This document shows positions 1 through 12,345 of a stretch of 64,000 bases of DNA, piece after piece. A program made the translations under genes and the position numbers. The DNA is from Alopecurus myosuroides (lineage: Eukaryota > Streptophyta > Magnoliopsida > Poales > Poaceae). Where the stretch lies: the NCBI GenBank assembly GCA_028641055.1, contig CM054060.1, positions 207,724,445-207,788,444 on the forward strand, given 5' to 3'. The notes under the pieces were generated by a model that saw only the letters and a list, made by a program, of their open reading frames with translations, was not told the DNA's origin and did not search any database. Position 1 is the first letter of the stretch, and the number at the start of each line of letters is the position of its first letter.

Positions 1-534
1 CATCTAATGAAGCCATTGCAGCCCAGATAAAGCAAAACTTGTTACAGGTATATGCCAGAATGAAAGCCCAAGCAGATAAAAATAGAGTGGAGAGAACTTT
101 CTCAAGAAGGAGACATGGTCTACCTCAAGCTCCAACCCTACAGACACACATCCCTCAGTATACACAGGTGCCTTAAACTCTATTCTAAGTATTATGGCCC
201 CTTGCATGTGCTCAGCAGAGTGGGACAAACAGCATACAAATTACTATTACCAGAAGGATGCCAATTACACCACACCTTCCATGTCAGTCAGTTGAAAAAG
301 CACTTAGGACCCAAGGCAGTACCTACTGCACATCTCCCTCTCCTCAATGACGATGGCACCATCCATATTGCTCCAGAGGCGATCTTGGAAAGGAAACTCA
401 TTCCATGAGTCCAGGGAGACATTTCAATCCCAGTTGTCCAATGGCTCATCAAGTGGCAAGACTTGCCGACTGAACAAGCTACTTGGGAAGATTCAACATT
501 CATCCAAAAAGTTTTTCCCTCCTTCAATTCTTGA
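1..534 (+). pseudogene. Chromovirus gypsy pol: integrase C-terminus and chromodomain (3' remnant)
   Basis: This is the last part of a Ty3/gypsy polyprotein. The frame from 115 carries the integrase C-terminal motif: a GDMVYLKLQPYR-type strand, then YGPLHVL, AYKLLLPEG and HHTFHVSQLKK. A chromodomain with the core VQWLIKWQDLP and ATWEDSTFI follows. The domain order places it in the chromoviruses; LQPYR plus HVSQLKK resembles the Reina lineage. The part before about position 105 is in another frame (IAAQIKQNLLQVYARMKAQAD), so there is a frameshift at about 100. An in-frame TGA at 406-408 separates integrase from chromodomain, so the copy is dead. The frame ends with TGA at 532-534, and a polypurine tract follows at once. 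The 5' part lies outside the window. In this family the enzyme joins element cDNA to chromatin, and the chromodomain guides site choice. Confidence 0.85.
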
Positions 535-550
535 GGACAAGAATGCTGTC

Positions 551-860
551 AAGACGGGGGAATTGTCATGCCTGAACCTATTGTTGCGCATCATGTCTGG
601 CCAACACAAGTCTGGAACCATCCGATGGAAGATCGATAGCTCGGATCTCTTCTTACCGCTTCGCGGTTCAAACCACTTTCCACCTGGCACTTTGGCGCCA
701 ACTACTCTGTTGTCTGTCGCCTAGCTGAACCCCATATAAGCTCACCTACTCGCCTTAGTCAAGATCATCGATTGCATCAGGGTATACTCCCCCTCCCGCC
801 GCCACTGTTCGTTGGTCTGGCTATTGTAATCGAACCCCTGAGATTTTCCTCTATAATTCA
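551..860 (+). mobile_element. Polypurine tract and putative 3' LTR of the chromovirus
   Basis: A purine-rich stretch (AAGACGGGGGAAT, 551-563) sits directly after the pol stop, and TGTCATGCC starts at 564, as expected for a 3' LTR. A TATA-like sequence (CATATAAG) lies near 732-739. The 3' end at ATTCA (860) is a guess that gives a 297-bp LTR starting TG and ending CA. No second LTR is in the window to confirm it. Sequence after 860 resembles the 5'-untranslated part of the long LTR repeat, which fits insertion of the chromovirus into that repeat. Confidence 0.5.
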
Positions 861-1633
861 GTGTTCATCCTCGCTAGTTTGTTTTCTCTGAATTTTCCAT
901 ACTCCCTGTTCTTGTTCTATAACCAGGGCATATCATATCCCTCTCTCCTTTCCCTGCCGCCGCCTCCCCCTTTCTTTATCCTTCCTCTCTTCATGTCTCT
1001 CTGAATTTCCTATACCCACACAGCAACACCGGAGCACCTCGCCGTCGCCACTACGCCATGGCCGTCCCTACGCCAATCTGGGAGGTGGAGAAGAACCACC
1101 CCGACTCCCTCTTCCTCCTCGACATCAAGCACAAGGCGGAGGCGCACCAGAACGCCCACAACTTCCACTTCTTTAGTTCGGCCGCCAGCTATCTTCCTCG
1201 TTTTCTTGCCGTGGTAGACGCCCTCGAGCCCGATCGACTACTCCGAACCCCTGCCGGTGAGCACCCCGTCCGATTCCCACTCTTTTCTGTCTCGTTTGCT
1301 TGCCGTGGACATCGATGCCGTCTGCTCTGTTTCCTGTCCGACATGAAGTACATGAAGCTCCATCTTGTGAACGTCAAGTGAATGATTGGATCGGGCGCAC
1401 CCTGCCTTTGCACTCTCACGGTCCCGCAGCACACATCATTACAGGCCAGGGCACCCCGGTGATATCAGGCACGCACACCATCTCCCGAGCGAGCCGGGAA
1501 CCAGCAGCGTTCTGCTGACCTTCGATCTATTGTGCTGCAACTGAAAGACCGTTGTGTGAAATTTTCTGTCGAAGTTCAGTTAACATCGATAGTATAATAT
1601 ATCTCCTGTCAGATCCCGTTCCCAACACAAATA

Positions 1634-1705
1634 GCAGTCCAGCCCAGTGGTTTGGTTCTTTGTCCTACACCAGGGAGACCTAGGTTCGAAACCCACTCGG
1701 GGCAT
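1634..1705 (+). other. tRNA-like module with A-box and B-box (pol III-like) in the LTR
   Basis: CAGCCCAGTGG (1640-1650) matches a tRNA A-box except at its first base. GGTTCGAAACC (1683-1693) is a perfect B-box. They are 32 nt apart, a normal tRNA spacing. No acceptor-stem pairing is visible, so this is not a tRNA gene. Three related modules lie in the homologous LTR at 25.5-25.9 kb. Confidence 0.5.
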
Positions 1706-1741
1706 GCCTCCCCTTTTCTCTCTTTTCCCACCGCCTGAAGG

Positions 1742-4053
1742 TGACCCCACCCGTCGGTGACCTTCCCTGCCATCTCAGCTTCTACCCGCGCCACGTTGGC
1801 AGGGGCCCGCTGGTCAGCCTCTCTGGCTAGACAGTCAGTTGGTAGAACTCTCCGAGATCCAGATCTGGATCTGGAATTTTGCACCCAGGCCCCTGGCCTT
1901 CTCTGTTTTGCACCGGAGCCCTCCAGATTTATGTTTTCCTCCTGAGCAAGTCCCTATTTTTGCAGGAAAACCTAATATTCAAATTTTTATAACTTCTGTT
2001 TTATCAATACAAATCACACAAACTTTATGTCTATTTTATCAGAAAAATGCAAGGAATATTAACATGCCATCCACGATCATGTTTGCATCTTGCATTTTGC
2101 CTTGTTAGTAGTGTTATGCATGTCCACCTAATAAATAATAAACATGGAATGTGTTGGGCATTTAATTCAATTGGTGCCCTATTTCATTTAATTTTGTGCC
2201 ATGCACCTATGAATTGTTCTCCATGCTAAACAACATTTAATCTTGATGGTTAGATAAATAACTTTCTCCTTCTAACTTAATTGTTGGGATTCTTATTACA
2301 TTTAAATTTTTTTAATTGTATCTTCTCCCGCATCTCGCATGTCATGCATATAAAATTAGGATCATGCTGGATCTTTTGCCTTAGTTGTAAATGTTGCATT
2401 TGTTGTTCTTCTAGTGCTTTGTTTCTTCGCGGGTAGGACGTTGAAATGATGTGAGCACCGACAAGTTCTGCTTCCTCTACAACTGGAATCCCAGGCAAGC
2501 TTTACTCACTTGCTACCTATGGTTGCCATTCCTCACTTGTTACCGGTTCTTTATGTTGTCTTTATTCTAGCCTTATGTTTCGATTATTGTGTCTCGATCC
2601 TATCATATGTTTACCTTGCAGCCATGTTAAATCCTTCCCTCCACTTCCTATTAACTTTTTTTTGTTTACCTTGTTGGCCCTCGTGTCGTAGTTGCTTACT
2701 TAGTGTTGTTTGCGCTCGTGTCTTGTTGTTCTTTGTCCCGTCACCTGTTTAGTATGATAGTTGGGTTTCAACTTAATCAACATCATGTTAATGTTTGGGG
2801 TAATAATAATTTGATGGTAAGGCACCGGCAGGAGGCCCGGCATGGTTTTGGAGCCTGCTAGTGTCGAACTTCGGAAAAGAGTCTTGTCCACCGATCCATG
2901 ATGAGCGCGCTAACCGCATTTGGGAGGTAGTATGGGACCCCCTCGGTTTGACTGAATTTGTTGTTCGTCCAGGGACCACACCTAGTTCGGGTTTTCCATT
3001 GGGCACGATAACTTGCAGGTACGAGCTCATGGTGCTACGGTGACCTGATGTAGTCGTTGCGGCTAGGTGCGGCATGGTCTTAGAGTGCTACAAGGGTCCC
3101 GTTTTCTTCCGGGGGTTGAGTAGGCATGCACGCGACAACTCCCGTGGTTTCTGGATTGGCAGTCGAGACGGAAAGGGTCATGTCGAGCTAACCTGAGTTT
3201 TAATTAGTGGCTCGAGTGTGTTCGGGTACTGTAGTGCACCCTGCAGGGATAAATCTTCTCGAGAAGCCGTGTTGTCCGCGGTTATGTGATCAATCGGTGA
3301 AAGTGTTGGCTCACAAGTAGTCAGATAACTTACACTTAACTATGATAACTTGACTAGTAATATAGACTACCTTCACCATAGAAATGAATGTCATCTTAAT
3401 CAACTGGTGAGTTTCCTTGGGTTACCTCCTTTCTAAGGGGGTGAATCCTGGATGGGTTTGCTTTGGTGAGTAGTTGTAGTTGGTTTCGTCGCGCCCTTTC
3501 ATCCCTTTCTAATAGACGAGAGTTGTAGCGTGTCTCTGTAGATTGCTTAGTGCTGCCCGCTGCCGCTTCATTACAACAACTTCCTCCTTTGTACCCAAAG
3601 TGTTTGTATCTTGTGATATCTGGTTGCATTGTTATCTTGTGAGTATTGCTTGCCGCTTGTTGGTACATTCAATGTACTGACCCCATGATTCGGGGATGTA
3701 TTCACAATGCAGTCAACAGGTTTAAGTCTGACGCCTTTAGCTTAGGAATCCCTCCGGCTTGGCCTGGGCAGGGATTGGACGCAATCGGTTATCTTCAGGA
3801 CTCTTATTCTAATTTGTATCTTGTTCGTAGTGGGATACTATTTCGTCTTCCGCTGTTATTTGGATCTTTGTATTGTATCAGTTGTTTTCTTGACTCGTTC
3901 GAGTCGTCTTGTATATATCTCTTCTGTTTTTGTTGTGGATTATTCGTGAATTGTTGTAATGATTACCGAAAGGTTACAACCCAGGATCAGTGTTACGTGG
4001 ATTTTGGCGGGAAAGCTGAAATCCTCATAGTACCCGATCCAGGGGCGTCATAG
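1742..4053 (+). repeat. Direct repeat copy A (about 2.3 kb) inside the long LTR
   Basis: It begins GGTGACCCCACCCGTCGG and ends GATCCAGGGGCGTCATA. The same sequence with scattered substitutions recurs at 4243-6561. Both contain the blocks listed for the solo LTR at 24.5-28.4 kb. It has no coding frame of interest. Confidence 0.85.
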
Positions 4054-4242
4054 TTGGTTTGATAACTTTTGTTTTATCAATCCTAATCACACAAACTTTA
4101 TGTCTATTTTTATCAGAAAAATGCAAGAATATTAACATGCCATCCACGATCATGTTTGCATCTTGCATTTTGCCTTCTTAATAGTGTTATGCATGTCCAC
4201 CTAATAAATAATAAACATGGAATGTGTTGGGCATTTAATTCA
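4054..4242 (+). repeat. Partial third copy joining the two direct repeats
   Basis: After the LTR-like end at about 4052 the sequence jumps to a copy of about 1987-2177 (from ATAACTTTTGTTTTATC to TTAATTCAATTGGTG). It then jumps again to the start of copy B. Two internal junctions point to unequal recombination or template switching rather than a single clean duplication. Confidence 0.7.
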
Positions 4243-6561
4243 ATTGGTGACCCCACCCGTCGGTGACCTTCCCTGCTATCTCAGCTTCCACCCGCGCCAC
4301 GTTGGCAGGGGCCCGCTGGTCAGCCTCTCTGGCTAGACGGTCCGTTGGTAGAACTCTCCCAGATCCATATCTAGATCTAGAATTTCGCACCCAAGCCACT
4401 GGCCTTCTCTGTTTTGTACCGGAGCCCTCCAGATCTCTGTTTTTCTCACGAACAAGTCCCTGTTTTTGCAGAAAACACCCTAATCTTCAAATGTTTATAA
4501 CTTTTGTTTATCAATCCAAATCACACAAACTTTATGTCTATTTTTATCAGAAAAATGCAAGGAATATTAACATGCCATCCACGATGATGTTTGCATCTTG
4601 AATTTTGCCTTGTTAACAGTGTTATGCATGTCCACCTAATAAATAATAAACATGGAATGTGTTGGGCATTTAATTCAATTGGTGCCCTATTCCATTTAAT
4701 TTTGTGCCATGCACCTATTAATTGTTCTCCATGCTAAACAACATTTAATCTTGATGGTTAGATAAATAACTTTCACCTTATAACTTAATTGTTGGGATTC
4801 TGATTCCATTTAAATTGTTTTAATTGCATCTTCTTCCGCATCTCGCATGTGATGCATATAAAATTAGGATCATGCTGGATCTTTTGCCTTAGTTGTAAAT
4901 GTTGCATTTGTTGTTCTTCTAGTGCTTTGCTTCTTCACGGGTAGGACATTGAGATGATGTGAGCACCGACAAGTTCTGCTTCCTCTACAGCTGGAATCTG
5001 AGGCAAGCTTTACTCACTTGCTACCTATGGTTGTCGTTCCTCACTTGTTACCGATTCTTTCTGTTGTCTTTATTCTAGCCTTATAATTCGATTCTTGTGT
5101 CTCGATCCTATCATATGTTTACCTTGCAGCCATGTTATAGCCTTCCCTCCACTTCCTATTAACTGTTTTTTGTTTACCTTGTTGGCCCTCGTGTTGTAGT
5201 TGCTTGCTTAGTGTTGTTTGCGCTCGTGTCTTGTAGTTCTTTGTCCCTTCACCTGTTTAGTATGATAGTTGGGTTTCAACTTAATCAACATCATGTTAAT
5301 GTTTGGGGTAATAATAATTTGATGATAAGGCACCGGCAGGAGGCCCGGCGTGGTTTTGGAGCCTGCTAGCGTCGAACTTAGGAAAAGAGTCTTGTCCACC
5401 GATCCATGATGAGCGTGCTAACCGCATACGGGAGGTAGTATGGGACCCCCTCGGCTTTGACTGAATTTGCTTATCGTCCAGGGACCACACCTAGTTGGGG
5501 TTTCAATTTGGCACGATAACTTGCAGGTACGAGCTCATGGTGCTACGGTGACCTGATGTAGTCGTTGCGGCTAGGTGCGGCATGGTCTTAGAGTGCTACA
5601 AGGGTCCCGTTTTCTTCCGGAGGTTGAGTAGCCATGCACGCGACAGCTCCCGTGGTTTCTGGATTGGCAGTGGAGACGGAAAGTGTCGTGTCGAGTTAAC
5701 CTGAGTTTTAGTTGGTGGCTCGAGTGTGTTCGGGTACTGTAGCGCACACTGCAGGGAGAAATCTTTTCGGGAAGCTGTGTTGTCCGCGGTTATGTGATGA
5801 ATTGGTGAAAGTGCTGGCTAACAAGTACTCAGACAACTTACACTTAACGATAATAAAGTGACTAGTAATATAGACTACCTTCGCGATATAAATGAATTTC
5901 ATCTTAATCAACTGGTGAGTTTCCTTGGGTTGCCTCCTTTCTAAGCGGGTGAATCCTGGATGGGTTTGCTTTGGTGAGTAGTCGTAGTTGGTTTCGTCGC
6001 GCTCTCTCATCCCTTTCTAATAGACGAGAGTTGTAGCGTGTCTCTGTAGATTGCTTAGTGCTACCCGCTGCTGCTTCATTAAAACAACTTCCTCCTTTAT
6101 ACCCAAAGTATTTGTATCTTGTGATGTCTGGTTACATTGGTATCTTGTGAGTATTGCTTGCCGCTTGTTCGTACATTCAATGTACTGACCGCATTATTCG
6201 AGGTCGTATTCACAATGCTGTCAACAGGTTTGAAGTCTGATGCCGTTAGCTTGGGAATCCCTCCGGCTTGGCCTAGGCAGGGATTGGACGCCATCGGTTA
6301 TCTTCAGGACTCTTAGTACAATTTGTATCTTGTCCATTGTCGGACACCATTTCGGCTTCCGCTTTTATTTGGATCTTTGTATTGTATCAGTTGTTTTCTT
6401 GACTCGTTCGAGCCGTCTTGTATATATCTCTTCTGTTGTTGTTGTGGCTTATTAGTGAACTATTGTAATGATTACCGAAAGTTGACAACCCAGGATCAGT
6501 ATTATGCGGATTCTGGCGGGAAAGCTGAAATCCTCATAGTACCCAATCCAGGGGCGTCACA
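4243..6561 (+). repeat. Direct repeat copy B (about 2.3 kb), ending in the LTR terminus
   Basis: This is the second copy of the 1742-4053 block in the same order and orientation. It ends GGGGCGTCACA at 6561. Where copy A ends GTCATA, copy B keeps the canonical CA terminus. Confidence 0.85.
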
Positions 6562-9500
6562 GAAACAAAGAATAACAATCAACACACTTAGTCAAAAGGG
6601 TTTTATGTTAATGGGGTGAAGGTAAGGCTAAGGTCTATCACAATAATATAGTTTGCTAAGGAAACTATTGTGATTAGGTTAAGGTCTACCAAAAGGGACT
6701 ATAGTTGGTAAAGACTTGGGTTTGAAATATTCAAATTTAATTGGTCATACTTGTTGAGGAAGTTCCAAGAGTTTATCAGGGTTATCTCAATATTTGAACT
6801 AAAGTAACACATAACAACGTCTCTTAGTTATTTTCATCAAGACATTTGGCTGATACAAGTTACTTTCCATTTTGGGTTAAGATAGGTCTAGGTTCAAATA
6901 ACTTCATAGTAAATGGCAAATGTAAATAATTTCTTGGGATATTCTATTTAGGTCAATGGTTGGACACAAAACAATTTGTTATTCTTTAGCTTGTATGGAT
7001 TGCTCCAATTCTTCACATGCTTGTCTTCTTGAAGATCATCTTCATGCTTCTATGGTAGTATTGTTGCTTGGATTGACTCCTGTCTTGGTCTTGATAGATT
7101 CTTCATGGCTTATCACTAGTTGGTATAAGGTAGGATGGGCACAACTACCACTAAGTCTATTTGAAAAGAAAGAAATAGAAAGGATAGAAAGAGAGAGGAA
7201 CATGTCTTCTTCTTCATTACTTCATACACTTGTACTTCATTGAGTTGCTTCTAGTTGTTGTGAAGTCCAATTCCCTTACTTCAAAATCTTCAATGGTCTT
7301 CTTTGTAGCTCTTCCTGTTGCCACCAAGTTGAAGATGGAGTTCCTTCTTGTGGTTGAGTCTTGACTTCCATTTTGCTAACTTGATGGATTCTTGAAGCCA
7401 GAATAGGGGAATGGAGAAGTAGATAGAAAACTATGGTACTAGTGTTTGAGGTTCACTACTTGGCAATGTATAAGTTTGAACCTTACTAAGGGCTAAGTCT
7501 TGGTCCAAAATAGCCACATCACATGAAACCATATATGCAAAAATATTTTCTAAGACAAGTATAACATGATGTGAAACTTATGTGTGAAAATTTGGCCAAG
7601 TCTTCATGGAAATAGTTCTAGTATGGTCAAGTGGTTGGGGTACCGGTCTCTATGATATAAGGTTACCAAATGGAGCAACTTTTCTTAAGAAATCATTTTC
7701 TAATTATTTATAGAATTTAAATTATGTCTAAGTACCCAAATGGCCATCTAAAATCTAAAACACTTCAAAAATACCTAAAATGAGATTTTGGGCAGTGGGT
7801 ACTGTTACTACACACTCTAAGGAACCCAAAGAAATTTGGTTTGCTTAAATTGGATTTATAGAATTTGAATTATGTCAAATTTCATCAAACAAGCATATTT
7901 GAATTTGAACAAATTTAAGTTTGTCAATTTTAATTTTGGCCAGTCATAACAGAGTCTACATGTTCAGGCTTTTCAGAAAGTCCAATTTTGCCAAATTTGG
8001 AATATAGATTTAAAGTTATTCACAAAACAATATTTACAAAGATCTACAAATAACAAGTGTGTGCATGTATCAAATTTGAATTTGTTTGAATCTAATGTGT
8101 TCTACATATTGTGTTGATTTCAAAAAGTACAAAATCATCTAATTTGGATTTGTGGTCCAAAATTATTGCAATTCTAAGTTGGGGGGCTTTTCTGCAAATT
8201 TACAAGGGCTTCTCTTTTAAAAGAAAAATAGGGCGATCCAAAGGAACCTAAATGGAGCGATCTGATTGGCTGAAAACGTTTCGCGTGGATCGCTGTTGTG
8301 AGCCGTGGGATGTAAGTGCCGATGGACGGCCCGGATTAAAAGTATCGGTTAGCTGTCTCAAAAAAAAGGTACCGGTTGGCTAGGTGATCTAATCATGACC
8401 GTTGGTCCAGATCCAACGGGCCTAGGGTTAGGGTTACCTCCTCGCCGGCGGGAGTTGCCGGAGAATGGCGTTGCGGTGGCCGGCGACGCAGACGCTGGAC
8501 CACGGTGGCGTTCCAGTGACTTTCCGGGGCTGGCGCAGGCACGGGGAGGATCCTCTCGGCACGACAAAGATGATGTTGTGATCAGAATGTGTCCTCCCTT
8601 CCTGGAGCTTCGGCGCTGAGCAGATGATGGTGCGACGGCCACGGAAAGGTACAGACGCGAAGGGCGGCATCGATTCTCTGCAAGAAAAGATTGAACTCGA
8701 ACCTTAGGAGAAGCGCACGGACGGGGGGGAGAGAAGGAGGTAGAAAAGGGGTGACGGAGACGCCTACGGTGGCCGAGATTGACGCATGATGGTGGCAGAC
8801 AAACGGAACAACGACGAGCGATTGAGGTGGCCTCGAGTCATGATCCAGAGGGCATCCAGAGGGGAAAAGAAGCAGGGAGAGTGGGCTTTAATGGAGAGGA
8901 TAAATGATGGATTATGGAGGTCTTAAACTCGATAATTCAATCAACGAAATCAAAGGCCGAAATGGTCGTTCCTCCGTTTCCCTGGATTGAAGATGGGATG
9001 AAGTCATCCACGACATCAGTGTGGTCCCACCTGTCGGTGACTGAAACGGAGAGAGAGGATGATGGGCTGGTGCGGGTTCTCTCCATGGGGCTGCAGTGGG
9101 TCTTTACGCGTTGTGCGTAAGGAAATGGGCATCGGAGTTTGGGTTGGGCCAGGCTGCTTGCCTGATTCCTTCCGCTTTTTTTTTCTTTATATATATATAT
9201 ATATATTTTGTTTTCTAAATGAAAAGATAACTTCTGTTTTAGAAGTCCAATTTGCCTCAAACCAATTTCTATGGTTTTGTAAAAGAAATATCTTGCACAT
9301 AAAATTATTTGTGTGTTGTTTCAATATATTTAATTTTGAATATTGAAAAAAGATATCAAGGAGTTGTTTCTAGCACATAAAACCATCTTTTTAAAATAGG
9401 AAAACAAATGATTTGATTTTGGGTTTAAGAAAGTTGGAAAATATTTCCATAATCCAAAATATTGTTTTCGTAGTCCCTTTTATGTTATTTCAAGGTAAAA

Positions 9501-9889
9501 TATTTTATGAATACCACTTCATATTTAAAGTTGGAAAAACATAAAGTAATTTATATAAATGCCTTAGTTTTCTCTTCAATTATTTTGGGGCTTGTAAAAT
9601 TATTTAGTATAATCATCCTATGGTTTTGAAGACCGTAAAGTAATTTTTCAAAGTAGTATGTGAGTTGAGAACATTCTAGGGAAAAACAAAATAACTTAAA
9701 GGGAAAACTTATTTTAAAATAGGCTTTGGGGTTTATGGAATTAAGGAAATTTGGATTCTTTATTCCAATTACATAATGTTTTCTTTTATTTCCTCCTTTT
9801 TTGGGTTTTTGGTGACTTGCTTAATCATGAAAACAAAAAGTTTCAAAATTTTGTGATTTTTGCACTTTCCAAAAATCAGGGATGTTACA
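6562..9889 (-). mobile_element. Minus-strand LTR-like sequence starting TGTAACATCC at 9889
   Basis: There is no supportable gene in these 3.3 kb. Read on the minus strand, the sequence starts TGTAACATCCCTG at 9889, is AT-rich to about 9180, GC-rich to about 8230, and AT-rich again to about 6562. This mosaic is typical of long grass gypsy LTRs. ORFs at 8358-8670 lie in the GC-rich leader and show no domain. The left boundary and target duplication were not found, so the extent is uncertain. Confidence 0.4.
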
Positions 9890-10190
9890 ATAGCGCGTGG
9901 CGGTTGTCATTCTCCCAGGCCCGGTCTCGGGGCGTGACATCGCTGACAGGCTGGACCCACGCGACGTCATCCTAACGTCACGCTGGCGTCAGCCCAGGCC
10001 AGAGCTTCACTGTCTCCACGCAATCGCGCGATTCAGTGCACGAATCGCAAATCGTGACGCACAGCGCGACTGAGGGGACGACGGGGAACCGGACTTTGGC
10101 AGCACGCCCGAAAAGGGTTGCCGAAAGCTCGCTAGCGAGCTCGAATGGCGGCGGAGGGGGGGCGAGGAGGAGAAGAAAGGAGGGGCACGT

Positions 10191-11458
10191 TGAAAGTAAT
10201 GTATGGGCACCTAGAGGGGGGTGAATACGTGCTACGACCAATTTTAATTTTTTTCTACAAGTTTAGGCTTGGTATAAAGGTAAATTCTCTAGATAATGCA
10301 ACTATGGTGAATTTACCTATATGACAAGGATAACAACAAACACAATACAAGTACAAGTAAAGGAGGAAGGGAACGAGGTAACCGATATGAAGCATGCGGG
10401 GACACGATGTAATCCCAAGCTACTCCTTGTTAAGGGAGTACGTCTCGTTGGAGGGGTGTGAGCTCGCCACGAAGGCCTACTCAATGCCACAAAGGCCTCA
10501 CCCTATTCTATCATGAACCCCGCCACAATGGCCTAGTCCACCTTCCACTATTGATCCCCTTTGAGGCGGGAATCGAATCCTTTACAAACAACTTGGGGCA
10601 CACACCCACAACCAAATTGGGGGCTCCCAACAATCTCGAACCACCAAGAGTAGCAAGATTCCTAGGTTCTCCAAAAGAGGAAAACATAGGCTAGATCTCT
10701 CAATCTAATGAGGGGAAAATGAAGAACGGCTCGGTGAAGATGTAGATCGGGGCCTTGTCCTTCAATCCTCCAAAGAACAACAAGTTTGGTGGGAGGGATT
10801 GGGAGTTATGGCGGATTTGGTGAGCTCTTCAATGCTACAGGGAAGAATTAGAGCTCAAGGAGGAAGATGAGGGGTATTTATACCCCCTCCTCAAATCTAG
10901 CCGTTTGGCTAGAAAAACTGGTACCGGAATATCCGGTCCAAGTTTGGACCGGAATATCCGGTTGGGATATTCTTTAGATCTGCTCCAAAATTGTTGACCT
11001 CGGCCGGATATTCCGATTGCCTCGGAATAATCCGGTATGAATAATCCGGTTGCCTTCTGTCTTACATAGGCACCTGAACCGGATATTCCGGTTGCTCCGG
11101 AATAATCTGGTTCACTTCTGTGAGTTCCAACTTCAGTCCTTAGCCGATTTTGAGCAGAAACTTCCTCAACCGGAATATCCGGTATGATATGAATAATCCG
11201 GTACCAATATTCCGTCTCTTCTCTGTCCCGAACTGGACAGAAAACATCCTAACCGGAATATCCGGTTTCCCTGAATAATCTGGTCAGAATAATCTGGTTT
11301 CTCACTGTCCAAAATCTCTTAGTCCAATCTTCACCGATCTTTTCGGTGATCGATGCCGATGTTATAAATAACACATGTACACTAAACATCTTGATAAATA
11401 ATGTACTTAATATTGTTAACTAACACACAAAACACCGCGAAAACCAAATGCACTTTCA
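10191..11458. mobile_element. TGAAAG...CTTTCA element, 1.27 kb, inserted in the LTR
   Basis: The element starts TGAAAGTAATG and ends GCACTTTCA, giving a short inverted terminus TGAAAGT. It is flanked by CACGT (10186-10190) and GACGT (11459-11463), a 5-bp target duplication with one mismatch. Next to the left end is GGCACCTAGAGGGGGGTG, a phrase common in unclassified grass repeats. It has no coding capacity. A solo LTR of a poorly classified family is the likeliest identity. The right half carries the CCGGAATATCCGG array. Confidence 0.6.
10918..11300. repeat. Array of quasi-palindromic CCGGAATATCCGG motifs
   Basis: At least ten degenerate copies of ACCGGAATATCCGGT or its shorter form AATAATCCGGT occur irregularly in about 380 bp (for example near 10920, 10951, 11003, 11080, 11170, 11254). 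Each core is nearly self-complementary. Spacing is not constant, so it is a motif cluster rather than a satellite. Confidence 0.75.
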
Positions 11459-11876
11459 GACGTCCCCTCGCTCTTATCTGCGCGGCAGAGGCTAGCGGGA
11501 GGTGGCACGGTGCGGCATCCACGAGCTTCTCGTCTACTGGCGGGAGGAAGAAGAAACAAAAGAGATTTTCCCGGAAAACAATCCCTGCTCCTTTTAGAAT
11601 AGCAGGTTCTTAAACAATTTGAGGGCTTTTCTGCAATTAGTAAAAATTGGAAAAAATTATATTTGAGTTACTCAGAAAATTAGCAACCTCAGCATATTCT
11701 TGTTTGAAAATTTTGGAACTATTTTGAACCACAATTTGAACTGGTATATGTAAGTGATTTTAATAATTTCCCTTATTATTTAAATGCAAATATTTTAAAT
11801 GTAAGTATGGGTTCAAAATGCATGCATGACATGACATGATCACAACCAAAAACACTTCATTACAAAAAGGTGGATG

Positions 11877-12106
11877 TTACAAGTCTACCCCCCTTACAAG
11901 AATGAATCTTGTCCCGAGATTCCTAGGTTTTAGAAAAGAAAGACGTGTACTCAAATCGTAAACGATTTTCTCGTTCCCAGGTTACTTCAGCTTCAGAATG
12001 ATGAGACCACTGAACTTTGAGGCACTTGATGTTTCGGCATCGAATCTTTCGTTCTGCTGCCTCAAGGATACGAGCAGGACATTCTCGGTAGGTCAGATCG
12101 TCCTTA
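11877..12106 (-). pseudogene. Minus-strand gypsy pol C-terminus (chromodomain-like tail)
   Basis: The reverse strand reads KDDLTYREYPARILEAAER, then IKCLKVQWSHHSEAEVTWER and LRFEYTSFF, ending with TAA that overlaps the LTR start. The KVQWSHHSEAEVTWE core is the degenerate chromodomain-like tail found at the end of many grass gypsy polyproteins. A GGGGGGTAG polypurine tract precedes the LTR. The frame is open as far as 12107, where a CACTA terminus interrupts it. The rest of pol is separated from it and probably lies beyond the window. Confidence 0.8.
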
Positions 12107-12130
12107 CACTACTAGGAAAAAGGTAATGTG

Positions 12131-12345
12131 TGGCGCGCCAAAAATGCATACCCGTGGCGCACCATGGTGTGCTGCCGCTGTCACGCCGCGCCTATCAAAA
12201 ATAGCCGTAGCGCACCATATTTTGGTGTGTCACGGCTATCTCGTTTACCCGTGGCGCACCGTCTGTTTGGTGCGTCATGGATACCTTTTGTTACCCGTGG
12301 CGCACCACGTGTTTGGTGCGTCACGGCTATCAATTTTGAAATTTC
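12131..12345 (+). repeat. CACTA subterminal repeats
   Basis: About four copies of a 45-60-bp unit, CCGTGGCGCACC then TTTGGTGCGTCACGGCTAT, start near 12131/12151, 12205, 12249 and 12297. Halves of each unit are partly complementary. Clustered subterminal repeats are transposase-binding regions in CACTA elements. Confidence 0.7.

Larger units (their letters stand above)
861..6561 (+). mobile_element. Long LTR-type repeat (5'-truncated in window), with internal duplication
   Basis: This stretch has no supportable gene. It matches the solo LTR at 24454-28435 along most of its length: a C-rich leader, the CAGCCCAGTGG...GGTTCGAA module, the block around GGCACCGGCAGGAGGCCCGG, the GGGAATCCCTCCGGCTTGG block, and the end GGGGCGTCACA at 6561. 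It is therefore probably the same LTR family. The first 0.5 kb of the family is absent, presumably because the chromovirus inserted here. No primer-binding site follows 6561, so it is a solo LTR or an isolated fragment. The 108-codon ORF at 1058-1381 occupies the same place as an ATG in the other copy, but the two peptides are unrelated, so I do not call a protein. Confidence 0.6.
9890..11881 (-). mobile_element. 3' LTR (5' part) of a minus-strand gypsy element, split by another element
   Basis: On the minus strand the LTR begins TGTAACATCC at 11881, directly after a polypurine tract (rc of 11883-11900) and the pol stop. It is interrupted at 10191-11458. Host sequence resumes on the left (10190 downward) and runs to about 9890, where another LTR start abuts it. 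No gene is visible. The GC-rich part around 9900-10190 is leader-like. Confidence 0.6.

Noticed and set aside
1058..1381. ORF MAVPTPIWEVEKNHPDSLFL... with a good Kozak-like ATG
   Set aside because: It lies in the C-rich leader of the long LTR. The homologous LTR at 25031 has an ATG in the same place but an unrelated peptide, so there is no sign of a conserved protein.
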